Position numbers and translations under genes: made by a program. The notes below the pieces were generated by a model. The model was not told the DNA's origin and made no database searches. It saw only the letters and a list, made by a program, of their open reading frames with translations. 64,000 nt of DNA from Xenoacremonium recifei (Eukaryota; Ascomycota; Sordariomycetes; Hypocreales; Nectriaceae): the NCBI GenBank assembly GCA_012184525.1, contig WOFQ01000025.1, positions 124,001 through 188,000 of the forward strand, given 5' to 3'. This document shows positions 12,342-22,281 of the stretch, one piece after another. How positions within the stretch are numbered: position 1 is the stretch's first letter; every line of letters starts with the position of its first letter.

Positions 12342-12417
12342 GCTTTGAACTGTAAAGATTGAGATTGCCTTTTTTCTCGGAACAATGATCGCGACGTGAG
12401 AAATGGGGAAGAGAGAG

Positions 12418-12670
12418 GAGTGAGAATCGAGAAGAGAGAGGAGTGAGAATCGAGAAGAGGGAGGAGTGAGAATCGAGAAGAGAGAGGAGTGAGAATTAAG
12501 AAGAAAGAGGAGTGAGAATTGAGAAGAGAGAGGAGTAAGAATTAAGAAGAGAGAGGAGTAAAAATAAAGAAAAGAGAGGAGTGAGAATCGAGAAAAAAGA
12601 GGAGTAAGAATCGAGAAAAGAGAGAAGTGAGAATTAAGAAGAGAGAGGAGTGAAAATCGAGAAGAGGACA
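12418..12670. repeat. 23-bp purine-rich minisatellite, 11 units
   Basis: Eleven head-to-tail units of 23 bp, based on GAGTGAGAATCGAGAAGAGA plus GAG, with a partial unit just upstream. Units differ mainly by G/A and C/T changes. The unit is not a multiple of 3, so the 112-codon frame open on the minus strand is a by-product of the repeat. Confidence 0.93.
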
Positions 12671-13506
12671 TGGTCAGTGAATCACTGTTGTTGACATCGT
12701 CCAGTAGGATTAATTAGAAGAGCCAGCTATAATAAAATTTTTTGGACGTGGCAATCAGGCAGGAACGGAACGCGCACCTAAATGCTTGTTAGTTGTTTGT
12801 TCGTTTCCATCGTCTCGAATTTTCTTTCCTCCTCCCCCACACCATCTCTATTTTCTTCGCCTCTCTTCCCTAGTCCTCGCGTCTTTGTTGCATCTATTGT
12901 CGATGGAGGAGTGTAAGTGTGATCCATTCTTCCTTGACTCCAGGCTGATCTCCAGATAGAGTGATTCAGACTGTTTGATTCCCTCTGCTTTGGATCTGCT
13001 GTTTGTTATTGACCGGCATCGCGACTGTTCAAGCGAGCCCTACGCCCTCGGTCTTGATCTCGCGGCCGGCTCTCAGCCAGGGCTTGTATTCCCGCCGCGA
13101 ACGCGATCGCGATCCCGCATCTCGGCGCCTTCGACTCAACGGCAAAAGAAAGGAGTTGTTGTTCGAGAAGAGACACTCTGCAAGCGTTCGACCATACAAC
13201 GTAAGTGTGTTGCGTAATTTTGTTACGCCTAGCTGATGTCTCTGTGCCGAAGGTGTCTTTCTCACGACGCGTAAGGAAATTGAATTGGGCAAGGAGGGAG
13301 CTCGTCAAATGTCTTTTGCGCAATGAACGTAAGGGTAGTCGTCCTCTTCCATATTCTGGGCTGACATCTCCGCAGTGCTTATCCGCTATCCTCGTCACGA
13401 TCCCGACAGCAGCCAACTCATTCATCTAGGCATCGTAAGTGCAGCACGACCTTTCATTAATTGATGCTAATGCCTCTATAGCGTACGGCAGCTGATTCGC
13501 GGAAAC
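12671..13506 (+). other. Leader of WPPLG copy B with intron-like segments
   Basis: Several good donor sites (GTAAGTG at about 12912, 13201 and 13436; GTAAGG at about 13329) and matching acceptors lie upstream of the ATG at 13507. Joined pieces would read LNGKRKELLFEKRH, then RVRKLNWARRELVKCLLRNE, then LIRYPRHDPDSSQLIHLGI. They could be 5'UTR exons or a small upstream gene. I could not settle one model. Confidence 0.35.
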
Positions 13507-16257
13507 ATGGCAGACCATCATAATAATTACACCGTTTGGTCCGTTGACAGAAAACGCAAGGCTATAGTTCCAGAGGAGGAAATTAGTCATTTTGCGAGAG
13601 GGTTACGGCCCCGAACGAACCCCCAAAACTCAAGTGAACATCTACAATCCCAGCAGCAACTCACAGAAGAGATACAAGATACAACGGTCCGAGACATTCT
13701 GGCTGAAGAGGGCGCACACTTGATCGATAGTGAGTCGAGAAGGGAGATCTCAACGGGGATCATTCATCTTCATGATGAATCCAGTCGACGCTATGAGTAC
13801 GATGGGCTACAGTTATGTACCATACACGACCCTCACAGGCCCCGGGAAGCTCTTGTACAAGACGCAAAAGCCGAAGTATTGGGATCTAGAGAGAACTTTG
13901 ATTTTGAGGTTTCGTCGCCTTCAACCTCTTGCGATACCTACGAGAACTTTCCACTCCGACATCAGCGAGTTGGCGACTACCTCGAGCTTATCTGGGCTCC
14001 AACCCAAGCGCGTTCTGCTGATGGAGGCGTTGAATCGGGAACGCCGGTCTATAGGACGCTGAGGACTCCCTGTCAAGTCGCCGAGGCTATCACCAGAGCT
14101 TGCCATTTCCCCGAATGGCCACAGAAAGGGGAGTTCCTGAAGCGAATGGGAATTCACCATGAGTCGCCAAACAGAAAGTCAAAGCCGGTCAGGGTTTTCG
14201 TCGGCATCGCGGGCTCAACCATGGAGCCTGTGTTTATGGCGCCCCCCCACGCAAACACAAAGAACGTCGATCCCGGTGACAACACGATTGGGATTCAACT
14301 CAAAACCGAGCCCAGTGTGAAGCTCGTCGGCCAGGGGGTGTTGTGGCACGAGGCATGCCTTGTGCCGGGAAATATCGCGGCCCTGAAGCGGCTGGTTCTG
14401 AATGGGACCTGGTCGTTCCCCGATGAACAGAATCCACAGTCGGTCCTCTACCATGAGCACGAGAAGCTGATTCATGGGCAGGCTGCGAGGCCTCTCGCTG
14501 CCCATCGCCCGCAACAGACGGGCCCTTATCAGCCCGCTATGCGAGACCTCCATTACAACAGCGCTATCTCAGAGGCATGCCCTCCATTTCTCCTGATGTG
14601 GCCGCCCCTGGGTGCTATGAAGGTTCCAGTTGAGCTCAAAGAAGCCTTGGTCTGACTCCGAAAGAAGTGTCCTCGCGACCTGTTCTCAATCAACCTTGCT
14701 CTCGCTGCTGTCATCATCTACTTTGACATCGAAGAAGACGCGGAGTGCACTTCCGACCTCCCTCCTGTTCCCTTAACAGTATTTGTGATCTACTTTGGCC
14801 ACTGGCTCCGGTTTTGTGAGGAGAAGAAGATCAGCGCACATCCTCATCCTCGCCGCTTCGCAGCCATCATGTACGCACGCGACACCCAGTTCGACTCCGA
14901 AGCAATCATTCTGAACATCCTCAACCACGATGATATGCAAGTCTATTGCAAGGGCATCCAGAGCATGAGCCCTCAGATCGCTGTCAACAAACGCTTTCCC
15001 CTGGTCCCTGCATCCTTTCCCGGATCAACGATGTTTTGGTTGAAGGACTACCAGGAAGGCCACCCGCCTTCAAAGGAGTTATTCTCGATATGCCTTCTCG
15101 ACGATATCCGACTAATAGGCTTACCATCTTACGAGTCTGTATCGGATACTCGTGTTATGGTTGCGTACCCTCGAGCTGCGTCAGAGACTCACCTACCTCC
15201 CAACACAGATATCCGGGTAGTCCGAAACCGCACTCCACCCCTGTCGTTCTGGGAGGTTCCGAAAGCAAAATCTGCGGCTATAGTGTCAGGAGAAGCCATG
15301 GTTGTAGGGCCCGTATTTGCTGAGGTACGAAATATCCAGGGCGGCGCTTGGATCGATCCGTCCTTTCGCCAGGATCCGCAGAGTGAAGAAGCCCTGACAT
15401 CGTCGCTTCGGTGGCGCCAAATATTCGGGGACGACTTCGTGAACCGCCTGGTGATGGATCTGACCAAGCGCCTCCAAGTTGCTAAGCAGCTCAACTTAAG
15501 CATTGATCAACTTTGGGCTAACCCGGAAGACGGGACTTTGACTTGGGAGAATCGCGACGATGACATTGTCAGGCTCATGAAAGAAGGTAGAGTTGAGAGG
15601 ATTGAGGATCCTATTCGCTATAACATGACGGCATATGGGAAGCGCAATGAGGAAATTCTTCGAAGCTTGGACAATGAAGTTGTGGAAAGGCCCTCTTCCC
15701 CCTTACCCGAAGACACGACTATGCCCGAAGAATCGCCCCTCCCGGAGGAAACAAAGGCACAGTTGGGGCTTTTGGCACACATTCTCAAAGGCCCTCTCGC
15801 GACCCCAATCAAAGAGAGATTGGCAGATCCCAGCCCCCTGACAAGAACTGCCCTTTCCGCTTTAATGCGGCCGTACTTGGACCCCCAGGTGTCTGCCCCC
15901 ATGAACACTCTATGGAAGTTCCAGGATGAAGAGTTCGACTATACAAAGATCGACGAAGTTGCAAGACAGATTAAAGATGCTACATGGGCTCTCTGTAGAC
16001 TTGGAGGTGTCCCCGTCTTGGGAGTAGACTACGACGAGAGGAAGAATGACTACTGTACAAGAGCTCGGTCAGCCCTCCTCACAGAGACACCCGACTTTGT
16101 CCCTATCGTGGATTCTTTGATCTGCAAATTATCTATGATTGAGATCATAGCTCCAGAGGTTGTATCCGACATGAAGAAGGTTTGGGAGGGAGCTCTCGTT
16201 CCATTCTACGATTTCTTAAATCTGATGGATGATCTTCTGGGAGTGGACGAAGAATGA
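13507..16257 (+). pseudogene. WPPLG-family gene B, full length but with one in-frame TGA
   Basis: One frame of 917 codons is open except for a TGA at 14653-14655. It encodes 382 residues before and 533 after the stop. Paralogues at 37.3-38.6 kb and 39.3-41.1 kb align across the stop (KEALV-stop-LRKKC here, KTTLNVLRQMC there), so it is a nonsense mutation or a readthrough codon and not an intron. Modules in order: a disordered N-terminus with an RKRK patch; GDYLELIWAP...TPCQVAEAITRACHFP; a block of about 130 residues missing from the two intact paralogues (EPVFMAPPH...LWHEACLVPGNIAALKRL); LMWPPLGAMKVP; INLALAAVIIYFDIE; FVIYFGHWLRFCEEK; LVPASFPGS; LFSICLLDDIRLIGLPSY; MVVGPVF; then AKQLNLSIDQL...GTLTWEN; and a long C-terminal tail. 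Family and function are not recognised. It may still be expressed as two pieces. Confidence 0.72.
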
Positions 16258-16485
16258 AGGAGTGAAGGCATGGGAGGATTGTCGTCTTGATTTCTTTGGA
16301 ACTCAAAGCCGTGATCAATTTGGTGGTGGGCGAGGCTCCTGTAATTTACTCCAGTAGGTCCTTTATCACAAAGGTAAAATCCGTCGAACATACTTCTTGG
16401 CAGATCAAATACAGGATCTTTAGGGACCGAAGTCCTTAGTTCTCTCCAAAGATGGCTTTCGCAGCCCCTGATTATCAGCGGGCAT

Positions 16486-17797
16486 TCATTACTGCTCAAA
16501 CTCGCCCGCGTAGAGAAGATCTCCAGGCTTGCCATTCATGGTCTCCCAGATTTCGCGAGGTTCCAGATGGACATCTCTCTTCTCAGGCTCATCCCCCAGT
16601 TGCTCAGCCTGGTCCTCACGCGCAATTTGTACTAGCTTCTCATTAACGCAAACACAAGTCTGATACAATCAGGCAACTTACCATGTAAGAACACGGCTGA
16701 TCGCTTGCCAGTGAACAGCGCGTGGGGGACGTTGCTTATATCATCTGAGTTGGCATCACCAACTGCGTATATGCCGGGAATGTTCGTAATTAGACCGGAT
16801 GATTGGTTGGCCGACAAGAGACCATCAACTAACTTCACGCCCGCCTTTTCTCCAACCTTGGACTTCTGCTCATCTGAGAAACTAGCCAAGAATGCGGCGC
16901 GACCAATGGGTTCTCCCTCGCTGAATTCGACGTTGAACCAATCATACTCAGGAACTGTAGGAAGGCTGGGATCCTCGCTGCCTGTGGCACCATTTCGAAG
17001 ACGAACAATGTCTTCGATTGTTCTATTTTCAATCCTGACGTTGTTGATCTTGAGGTAGTCCTCCCACCTGGGGAGATCCTTGTCAGCTAGAGCCCGGATT
17101 TCGCTGGTGTCAGTGCCGTTGACAAAGGCTACGATGTCAGTGTTGAGTGTCAAAATCTCTCGAACCAAGCGCGCGACACCGCTCAGAGGGGCAAGAAGAC
17201 CAAGGGGCTGGTCACTGTGCTCATACCCATCGCACCAGGGGCACCAGTAGATGCCATTCCCCCAGTTCCCCTTGATGCCAGGTGTTTCAGGAAGGATGTC
17301 CCGCAGACCAGTAGCGAGAACAACCTTTCGGGCAGTCATCTTAGCTTCAGCTTTACCTGGGCAGTCGACTGATACAGAAAACCAAGTATTATTCTCCCTA
17401 GATTCAATTTCGGTGACAGTTCCATTTATCATTGAGACGGTGTCGTAGTAGGATATTTGACGGCGTGCCGCCCAGCGGTAGTAAGCAGGCGTAACACCTA
17501 CGATATATCAGCATAGTCTTTGAAGAGCCACGAAAACTTACCATCAAATCCAAGGACATCGTGCATGTGACGCGTAGGGCCGTTACGGTAGTCTCCAGAG
17601 CCAATCAAGAGGACATTTCGGCGCACGCGTGCCAGGCCGCTCAAGGCAGCTAAGCCAGCAGGACCGCCTCCTACGATGATGGCATCATATTGGGCTTTAG
17701 GAGTCCGAGACTCGATGGTGGGCTTCTCCTGATATATGGTAGCGGCAATGCTTAGGGTGGAGAGGACTGAAAGAACTGGAGTGTAGAGGAACCGCAT
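16486..17797 (-). CDS. Thioredoxin-reductase-like FAD oxidoreductase with signal peptide
   Basis: A pyridine nucleotide-disulfide oxidoreductase of the low-molecular-weight thioredoxin reductase type. Exons 17542-17797 and 16682-17497 are joined by a 44-bp phase-1 intron. The FAD motif IIVGGGPAGLAAL, the GLRDILPETPG segment, the redox-active YWCPWCDG (about Cys171/Cys174) and GIYAVGDANSD are all present. The start MRFLYTPVLSVLSTLSIAA looks like a signal peptide, which housekeeping thioredoxin reductase lacks but several fungal GliT-like and secondary-metabolism flavoproteins show. A donor at 16681 follows AVFLHG. Downstream, 16486-16640 is open and gene-like (KLVQIARE...EIWETMNGKPGDLLYAGEF), but no AG acceptor restores its frame. 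The C-terminus is therefore unresolved: a 1-base error, a frameshift, or an early stop. No gliotoxin-type cluster surrounds it. Confidence 0.8.
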
Positions 17798-18649
17798 TTT
17801 GGCCTCGGTCTCAATTGAAGAGCTTGTGAAACAGGGTATGAGACAAGCAAAAATACCGGATGGAGTCTTTGCTTTATAGGGGATTGATTTCATCACGGTA
17901 TGCTCTGTTTGATCATTATACTTAATTCCTAGGACGCCGTACAAACTGAGAATCAATTACTCTGTACAGAAACTGGAGCCCATGTCTCTCAACAGAGTCT
18001 GTTTAATTCGTCAATCAAGTTTCCAAGCTAACCGTGACCGGGAGACATCGGACCGACAGATCTAAATTTATTTCAGCATCGTTTTCATTTAAGACATGAT
18101 CCTGCCAAGGAACCTTGGCTTCAGATATTTCACAGAGTGGAGGAATTGAGCAGCTGGGTAGGGTCACGCATTGAACGCATAACCCACGTCGCCTTTTTAT
18201 CACGCTCGGGGTCGTCCTCAGTTCAATCCGCGGAGACATATCTTAAAAGTATCTTTGAAGAAATTGGAGAAGAGAGTAGGAGAAAACAAGGAAAGTGTGG
18301 CAAGCCATTACATGCCAGTGAGACGGAAACAGTATTTCCGCAAATGCCAATTTTTACTTGGAGTTACAGAAGCTTAAAAAAAACCTTAAGCTCTTGTCTT
18401 ATTTGCAAAAGCATTGTGGAGCAAAGCCGTCATTCTCTTGCGGGCTTGGCCAGCTATATATTGGAGTTGCTTCAAGCAACAGACTCGTCAGAAAGCACGA
18501 AACAACGGCAAGTCAACGTCTCAGTCTCAGCTTCCGTCACGTTAAAATGAGTGCTGTTCCGGGGAAAGTGGTTCCAGCACATGAAATCCAGTCAGAAAGG
18601 ACCCACGATTCAAGCTTACATAGACCATCGGTCAACAAGTTGATATCTC
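17798..18649. other. Intergenic region
   Basis: Promoter side of the flavoprotein. Frames of 70-137 codons are open on the plus strand at 18137-18657, but they have no recognisable motif. Confidence 0.4.
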
Positions 18650-19100
18650 CCCAATGAGGACTACACGACATTTTCCGGCTTTCCGATGGAACATGATTGG
18701 TTTGGAGACTACTAGCAGTTGGCCGCCAGAATTCTGCCAATCTCACGACTCCAATGCATCAAACGTTGCGAGACTCCTGCCACATGCCCTTCTGGTCGAT
18801 GCCCGATCACGAGCTCCGAAAGCGTTGCTGGATCGGGAAGTAAACACCGCGTACCTGCTGTCACTCTCCCAGTGTTCATTCTTTATTTTTGCCACTGGTT
18901 GCGGTTCACTGAGGCGCGTAAGTTGACACGCCATATCCACCCATATCGGTTCGCGGCTGGATCTAAACGAGCAGCTGAGGAGGGTACTGATGCCTCTCGC
19001 AAAAAGCAAAATATATATCCGGATTCCGAGCCTGTCCCAAAGTACGGCAAAGGAATTCAGAGTGGAAAGCCTTAGGTCTCAGTACTATTCCAGTCCCCAG
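18650..19100 (+). pseudogene. Scrambled WPPLG-family relic
   Basis: Starts with EDYTTFSGFPMEHD, which recurs at about 51.41 kb as EDYTTYSGFPMEHD. A piece of the TLR..C..ACH region follows, then VTLPVFILYFCHWLRF...HPYRFAAG, matching the FVIYFGHWLRF...HPRRFAA part of copy B. It then jumps into SKRAAEEGTDASRKKQN and PKYGKGIQSGKP, as in pseudogene A at 11.70-11.81 kb. The last bases resemble 11182-11206. Frames are broken by stops. Nearly all differences from pseudogene A over the shared 120 bp are transitions. Confidence 0.68.
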
Positions 19101-19533
19101 TAAAAAATGTCCGGGAGAGGATTATTCAGTTTCATCCCCTATTCTGAACTCCAAAGGCAATGATGTGGCCTATGACCAGAAGCTCAGTATCCCTGGTGAT
19201 TTACTAGAGGCTGATGCTATCCGAGCCCTGTGTAAGGCATTATGTCAATCTGTCCTTTGGTACCACCAATGGACAGATTTGATCTCCTCCCAGCATCGTT
19301 CCCGGGGTCTCAGATGTACTGGCCTTAGGGGGCTGGGGTAGCAGGCTGGAGGCGACTTTAAAGGAGAGGATTATCATAATTTTCTCTCTCTTAAGCATAG
19401 GCTGATACCTCAGACTATAAAAGAGTAGAGATACATATTAGGAGTTCAGATTAGGAGTTCAGATTAGGAGTTCAGATTAGGAGTTCAGATTAGGGGATAA
19501 AACTGAATAATCCTCTCCCGGATATTTTTTAAC
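19101..19533. mobile_element. Inverted-repeat element (MITE-like) enclosing a gene fragment
   Basis: About 50-bp inverted repeats lie at 19101-19152 and 19481-19533. The shared core is CCGGGAGAGGATTATTCAGT followed by TTATCCCCTAATCTGAACTCC, with few mismatches. The right arm ends a tandem array of a 13-bp unit (GGAGTTCAGATTA) at 19441-19490. Between the arms lies a WPPLG-family fragment (LLPASFPGSQMYWP, as in the ASFPGS motif of copy B). The segment 19360-19525 recurs in opposite orientation at about 51.61-51.80 kb. There is no transposase, so this is non-autonomous. TTAA lies by the right end, but no clear target duplication could be fixed. Confidence 0.7.
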
Positions 19534-19583
19534 TCTTGTACTGTTTTAAATACTTGCTAGCTAGCTAAATATTTGCACAGCAT

Positions 19584-20048
19584 TTAATGCGCAGCATCTG
19601 CATTGGAGAGTTCCCCATTCTGAGCTGCGATGTAATCAGGCACATGCCAGTAGAAGGGTCTGAACTCCTTGATCTTGCCATCCACCACCGTAACTACGTG
19701 CACCATAGGACGTCTCATGGTCTCGCCCGTTTTCCTCGCCTTGGTAACCAGAGTGTTTATAACCACGACCTGATTGTCCTTTTCAAAGAATCGAGCGTCT
19801 TGGACATCGAGGCTCTCGAAGCAATCACTCATCATAGCACCCCACTCAGCGTACTGCTCAATACCATGAAACTGACCGCCCCATGGGAGGTCCGGGCTCT
19901 GGTATAGAATAACATCTGGTGCCATTGTGGCTGCAAACTCGTCGAACGACGCTCCACCGGATCGGCCTCCTGCGCTCATGTAGCGACGCTCCGCTTCGTA
20001 AAAGCGCAGCAGCACTGCGGTAGGAGACTTGTCATCTGATGAACCCAT
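19584..20048 (-). CDS. SnoaL-like / NTF2-fold protein, 154 aa
   Basis: A single-exon protein of the NTF2-like superfamily (SnoaL-type), a small alpha+beta barrel used by ketosteroid isomerases, polyketide cyclases and many proteins of unknown role. Evidence: AVLLRFYEAERRY helix, MAPDVILYQSPDLPWGG, the HGIEQYAEW segment, VVVINTLVTKARKTG and the IKEFRPFYWHVPDY ending, which is the usual SnoaL terminus. It is the first gene of the gentisate cluster and divergent from the alcohol dehydrogenase, with about 620 bp between them. That layout suggests co-expression. It may act on a cluster intermediate, but its reaction is unknown. Confidence 0.8.
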   Translation of the reverse strand: MGSSDDKSPTAVLLRFYEAERRYMSAGGRSGGASFDEFAATMAPDVILYQSPDLPWGGQFHGIEQYAEWGAMMSDCFESLDVQDARFFEKDNQVVVINTLVTKARKTGETMRRPMVHVVTVVDGKIKEFRPFYWHVPDYIAAQNGELSNADAAH

Positions 20049-20667
20049 GCTTTTAGTCTATTTTGTAAGGGTTAGTTGTTACGTCTTTAGGAAGTTGAAC
20101 ATCACACAAGACTGACCTGTGGTGCGATTGTGATATTGTCTAGCAATAGAATATGTGGTCACCGATATAAATATGAGTAGCAGTGGAAAACGTAACACGC
20201 CGGTTGACTTATAAGAAGTCAAGTCTCGAATGACTCCCAGATCACTAAATTATGGGTGACCTGGATTCCCCAGGAAGATTGCCGTGGTCACGACAGTGCT
20301 AAGCTACAATAGGCCTGGAGGGACGAAGCTGCAAGCTAATAACTTTGGAAAGCTGCCGCGGATACATCGGGCACGATCCCGTCGGTTCAACATCCGCTCC
20401 GTTCTGGCGCTGCCCCAGGCGGGGCAAGCCGGTAGGTAAGCATCACTCCATGAATAATCCATGCTTCGACAACACAAGAGGAATAGCTTGATTCCTTTGA
20501 CGCTGATCCCTTTCACTCATGTGCAGACTTCTCCTGCGCAGCCAGGGGGTTTCGTTATAAAGGAGGATGAGAAAAAGCAGCAAGGCTCTCAATTTACTTG
20601 CCTTTGTCTCTAAGTAACCTTCTCTAAACGACACAGCAACAATATTTTATTGAAAGACTGCATTCGC
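20049..20667. promoter_or_regulatory. Divergent promoter with CGG-N8-CCG palindromes
   Basis: Shared upstream region of the SnoaL-like gene and the alcohol dehydrogenase. It contains CGGGCACGATCCCG at 20368-20381 and CGGTTCAACATCCG at 20383-20396. Both are CGG-N8-CCG inverted half-sites of the type bound by Zn2Cys6 regulators. Binding is inference. Confidence 0.45.
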
Positions 20668-22026
20668 ATGATGGCTACGGAGCAGAAACAGATTGGCGCC
20701 TGGGTCGACAAGCCGGGTAAGGAGGCTAAGATTCAGATTCGTGAGATTGACATACCCGAGCCGCAGGCAGGCGAGGTTCTCGTGAAACTCGAGGTGTCAG
20801 GTGTGTGGTGAGTTGCACTCAGCCGTCGCTTAACGGCCATCCATTCATTGACACTCGCTGTTCTCTTAAGTCACTCTGATCATCACTCCATCTATGGCAC
20901 GACTCCCATGAGCACACATATCGCTGGTCACGAAGGCGTAGGCAGGGTAATAGGCGGTTTGTAAAAACCCCAAATCTGGGCTCTCATCTCGATTGCTGAT
21001 ACAAACTTAGTCGGTCTCGGAGTATCAAAGGACATGATAAACACGCGTGTGGGGATCTCGTAAGTTGAGAGCAAAGAGTAGATTTTTCTCGTGGTCTCGG
21101 TTGACTGACGCAACACGAAACCTTGAAGATGGCTTCATAGGACCTGCGGCACATGCGAGATATGCCAGACTGACTACACGCATTGCCCAAATCAAGACAA
21201 CTCAGGCAGAGTAAGTTCCAGTGGTGGAGAGACTGAGCCTGTTCTGGCTTGAAGAAAGGGAAATTGAACTAATCCCCGTGACAGAACGTGCCAGGAACCT
21301 TTCAACGTGTGTTTAGCCATGCTCCTCTCATATTCCCCGAGTTATTGACCCATCTACGCAGAGTACTGCACAGCTGATGCAGCTTTCGTCACCACGATCC
21401 CTGAGCAAGTCAAGCCTGAGTTGGCCGCTCCTATCCTCTGTGGAGGTATTGCCGTCTACAGCGCCCTCCGCAAAGCAAGGCTCCAGGAAGGTGATTTCGT
21501 TGTGCTGCCGGGGGCCGGTGGTGGCCTGGGACATCTTGGTGTCCAGATTGCCGCATCACTCGGGTACCGTGTCATCGCGATTGACGCCGCTAATAAAGAA
21601 GACATCTGTAAAGAGTCCGGGGCTGCTCACTTTCTGGACTTCCGTAAGAGTTCCGATCTCGTTGCCGATGTGCGCACCCTCACCAGTGGGTATGGAGCGC
21701 ATGCGGTCTTGTGCATAGCAGGCACACCATCCGCTTACGACAGTGCGATCCCGATGCTGCGAAGCTGCGGCAAACTCCTCTGTGTGGGCATTCCACCTCC
21801 TGGTTACCTCCTCAAAGTTAGCCCCTTCGAGATGCTGGTCAAGGGCCTGCAAGTGATTGGGGCAACAGTGGGCAACAAGGAACAGATGCAGGAGCTGATG
21901 AAATTATTGGTTGGAGGAAAGCTAAAACCAAGAGCAGAGATTTATGAGTTCAAGCAGTTAGAGGAGGTTATGGGGAAATTGGAACGGGGAGAAATCTTGG
22001 GCAGAGCGGTTCTTCGCATCTCGTAA
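20668..22026 (+). CDS. Zinc alcohol dehydrogenase (MDR family, ADH1-like)
   Basis: A NAD(P)-dependent zinc alcohol dehydrogenase of about 343 residues, expected to oxidise a primary alcohol to its aldehyde. Six exons: 20668-20807, 20871-20956, 21011-21059, 21141-21210, 21285-21306 and 21362-22026. Splicing restores VCHSD with catalytic zinc ligands, GHEGVG, the four structural-zinc cysteines in CGTCEICQTDYTHC, then VPGTF and QYC. The nucleotide-binding motif is GAGGGLGHLGVQ, followed by the IDAANKED region, and the protein ends ILGRAVLRI. The 22-bp fifth exon and the 49-bp third exon are unusually small. Two Met codons at 20668 and 20671 are both possible starts. Paired with the aldehyde dehydrogenase downstream, it would feed an aromatic or other aldehyde into the cluster (inference). 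Confidence 0.9.
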
Positions 22027-22281
22027 AGGAGTATGCCTCATCGCAGTTCGTCTACAATATACTAAAACAAGTACCGTCTAAATGTAAACCTCCGCAGGGA
22101 GTGACCGTTATTTTATCGCCCTTCTCTTTTAATCTGGATTTCTCCCCTGATGAGGCATGGTTAGATATATCTAGTCCCTTCAAGGTTGTGCGAAACTTCG
22201 CTCAAATGCTATGACGAGACGGTTTTTATTTGCATTGCAGCCTGCTGCAAGATCAATTGTCTTCAATTTATTTTCATGGGC

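Noticed and set aside
12400..12670. CRISPR-like array
   Set aside because: Units are contiguous with no unique spacers, and this is a eukaryotic genome.
12333..12671. 112-codon minus-strand frame rich in Ser, Leu and Phe
   Set aside because: It is the translation of the 23-bp minisatellite, which cycles through frames; no independent coding evidence.
14630..14700. An intron removing the TGA in gene B
   Set aside because: Residues encoded on both sides and through the site align with the paralogue without a gap, and there is no good donor or acceptor pair.
16486..17797. A gliotoxin-type cluster round the thioredoxin-reductase-like gene
   Set aside because: No NRPS, GST, methyltransferase or other such gene lies nearby.
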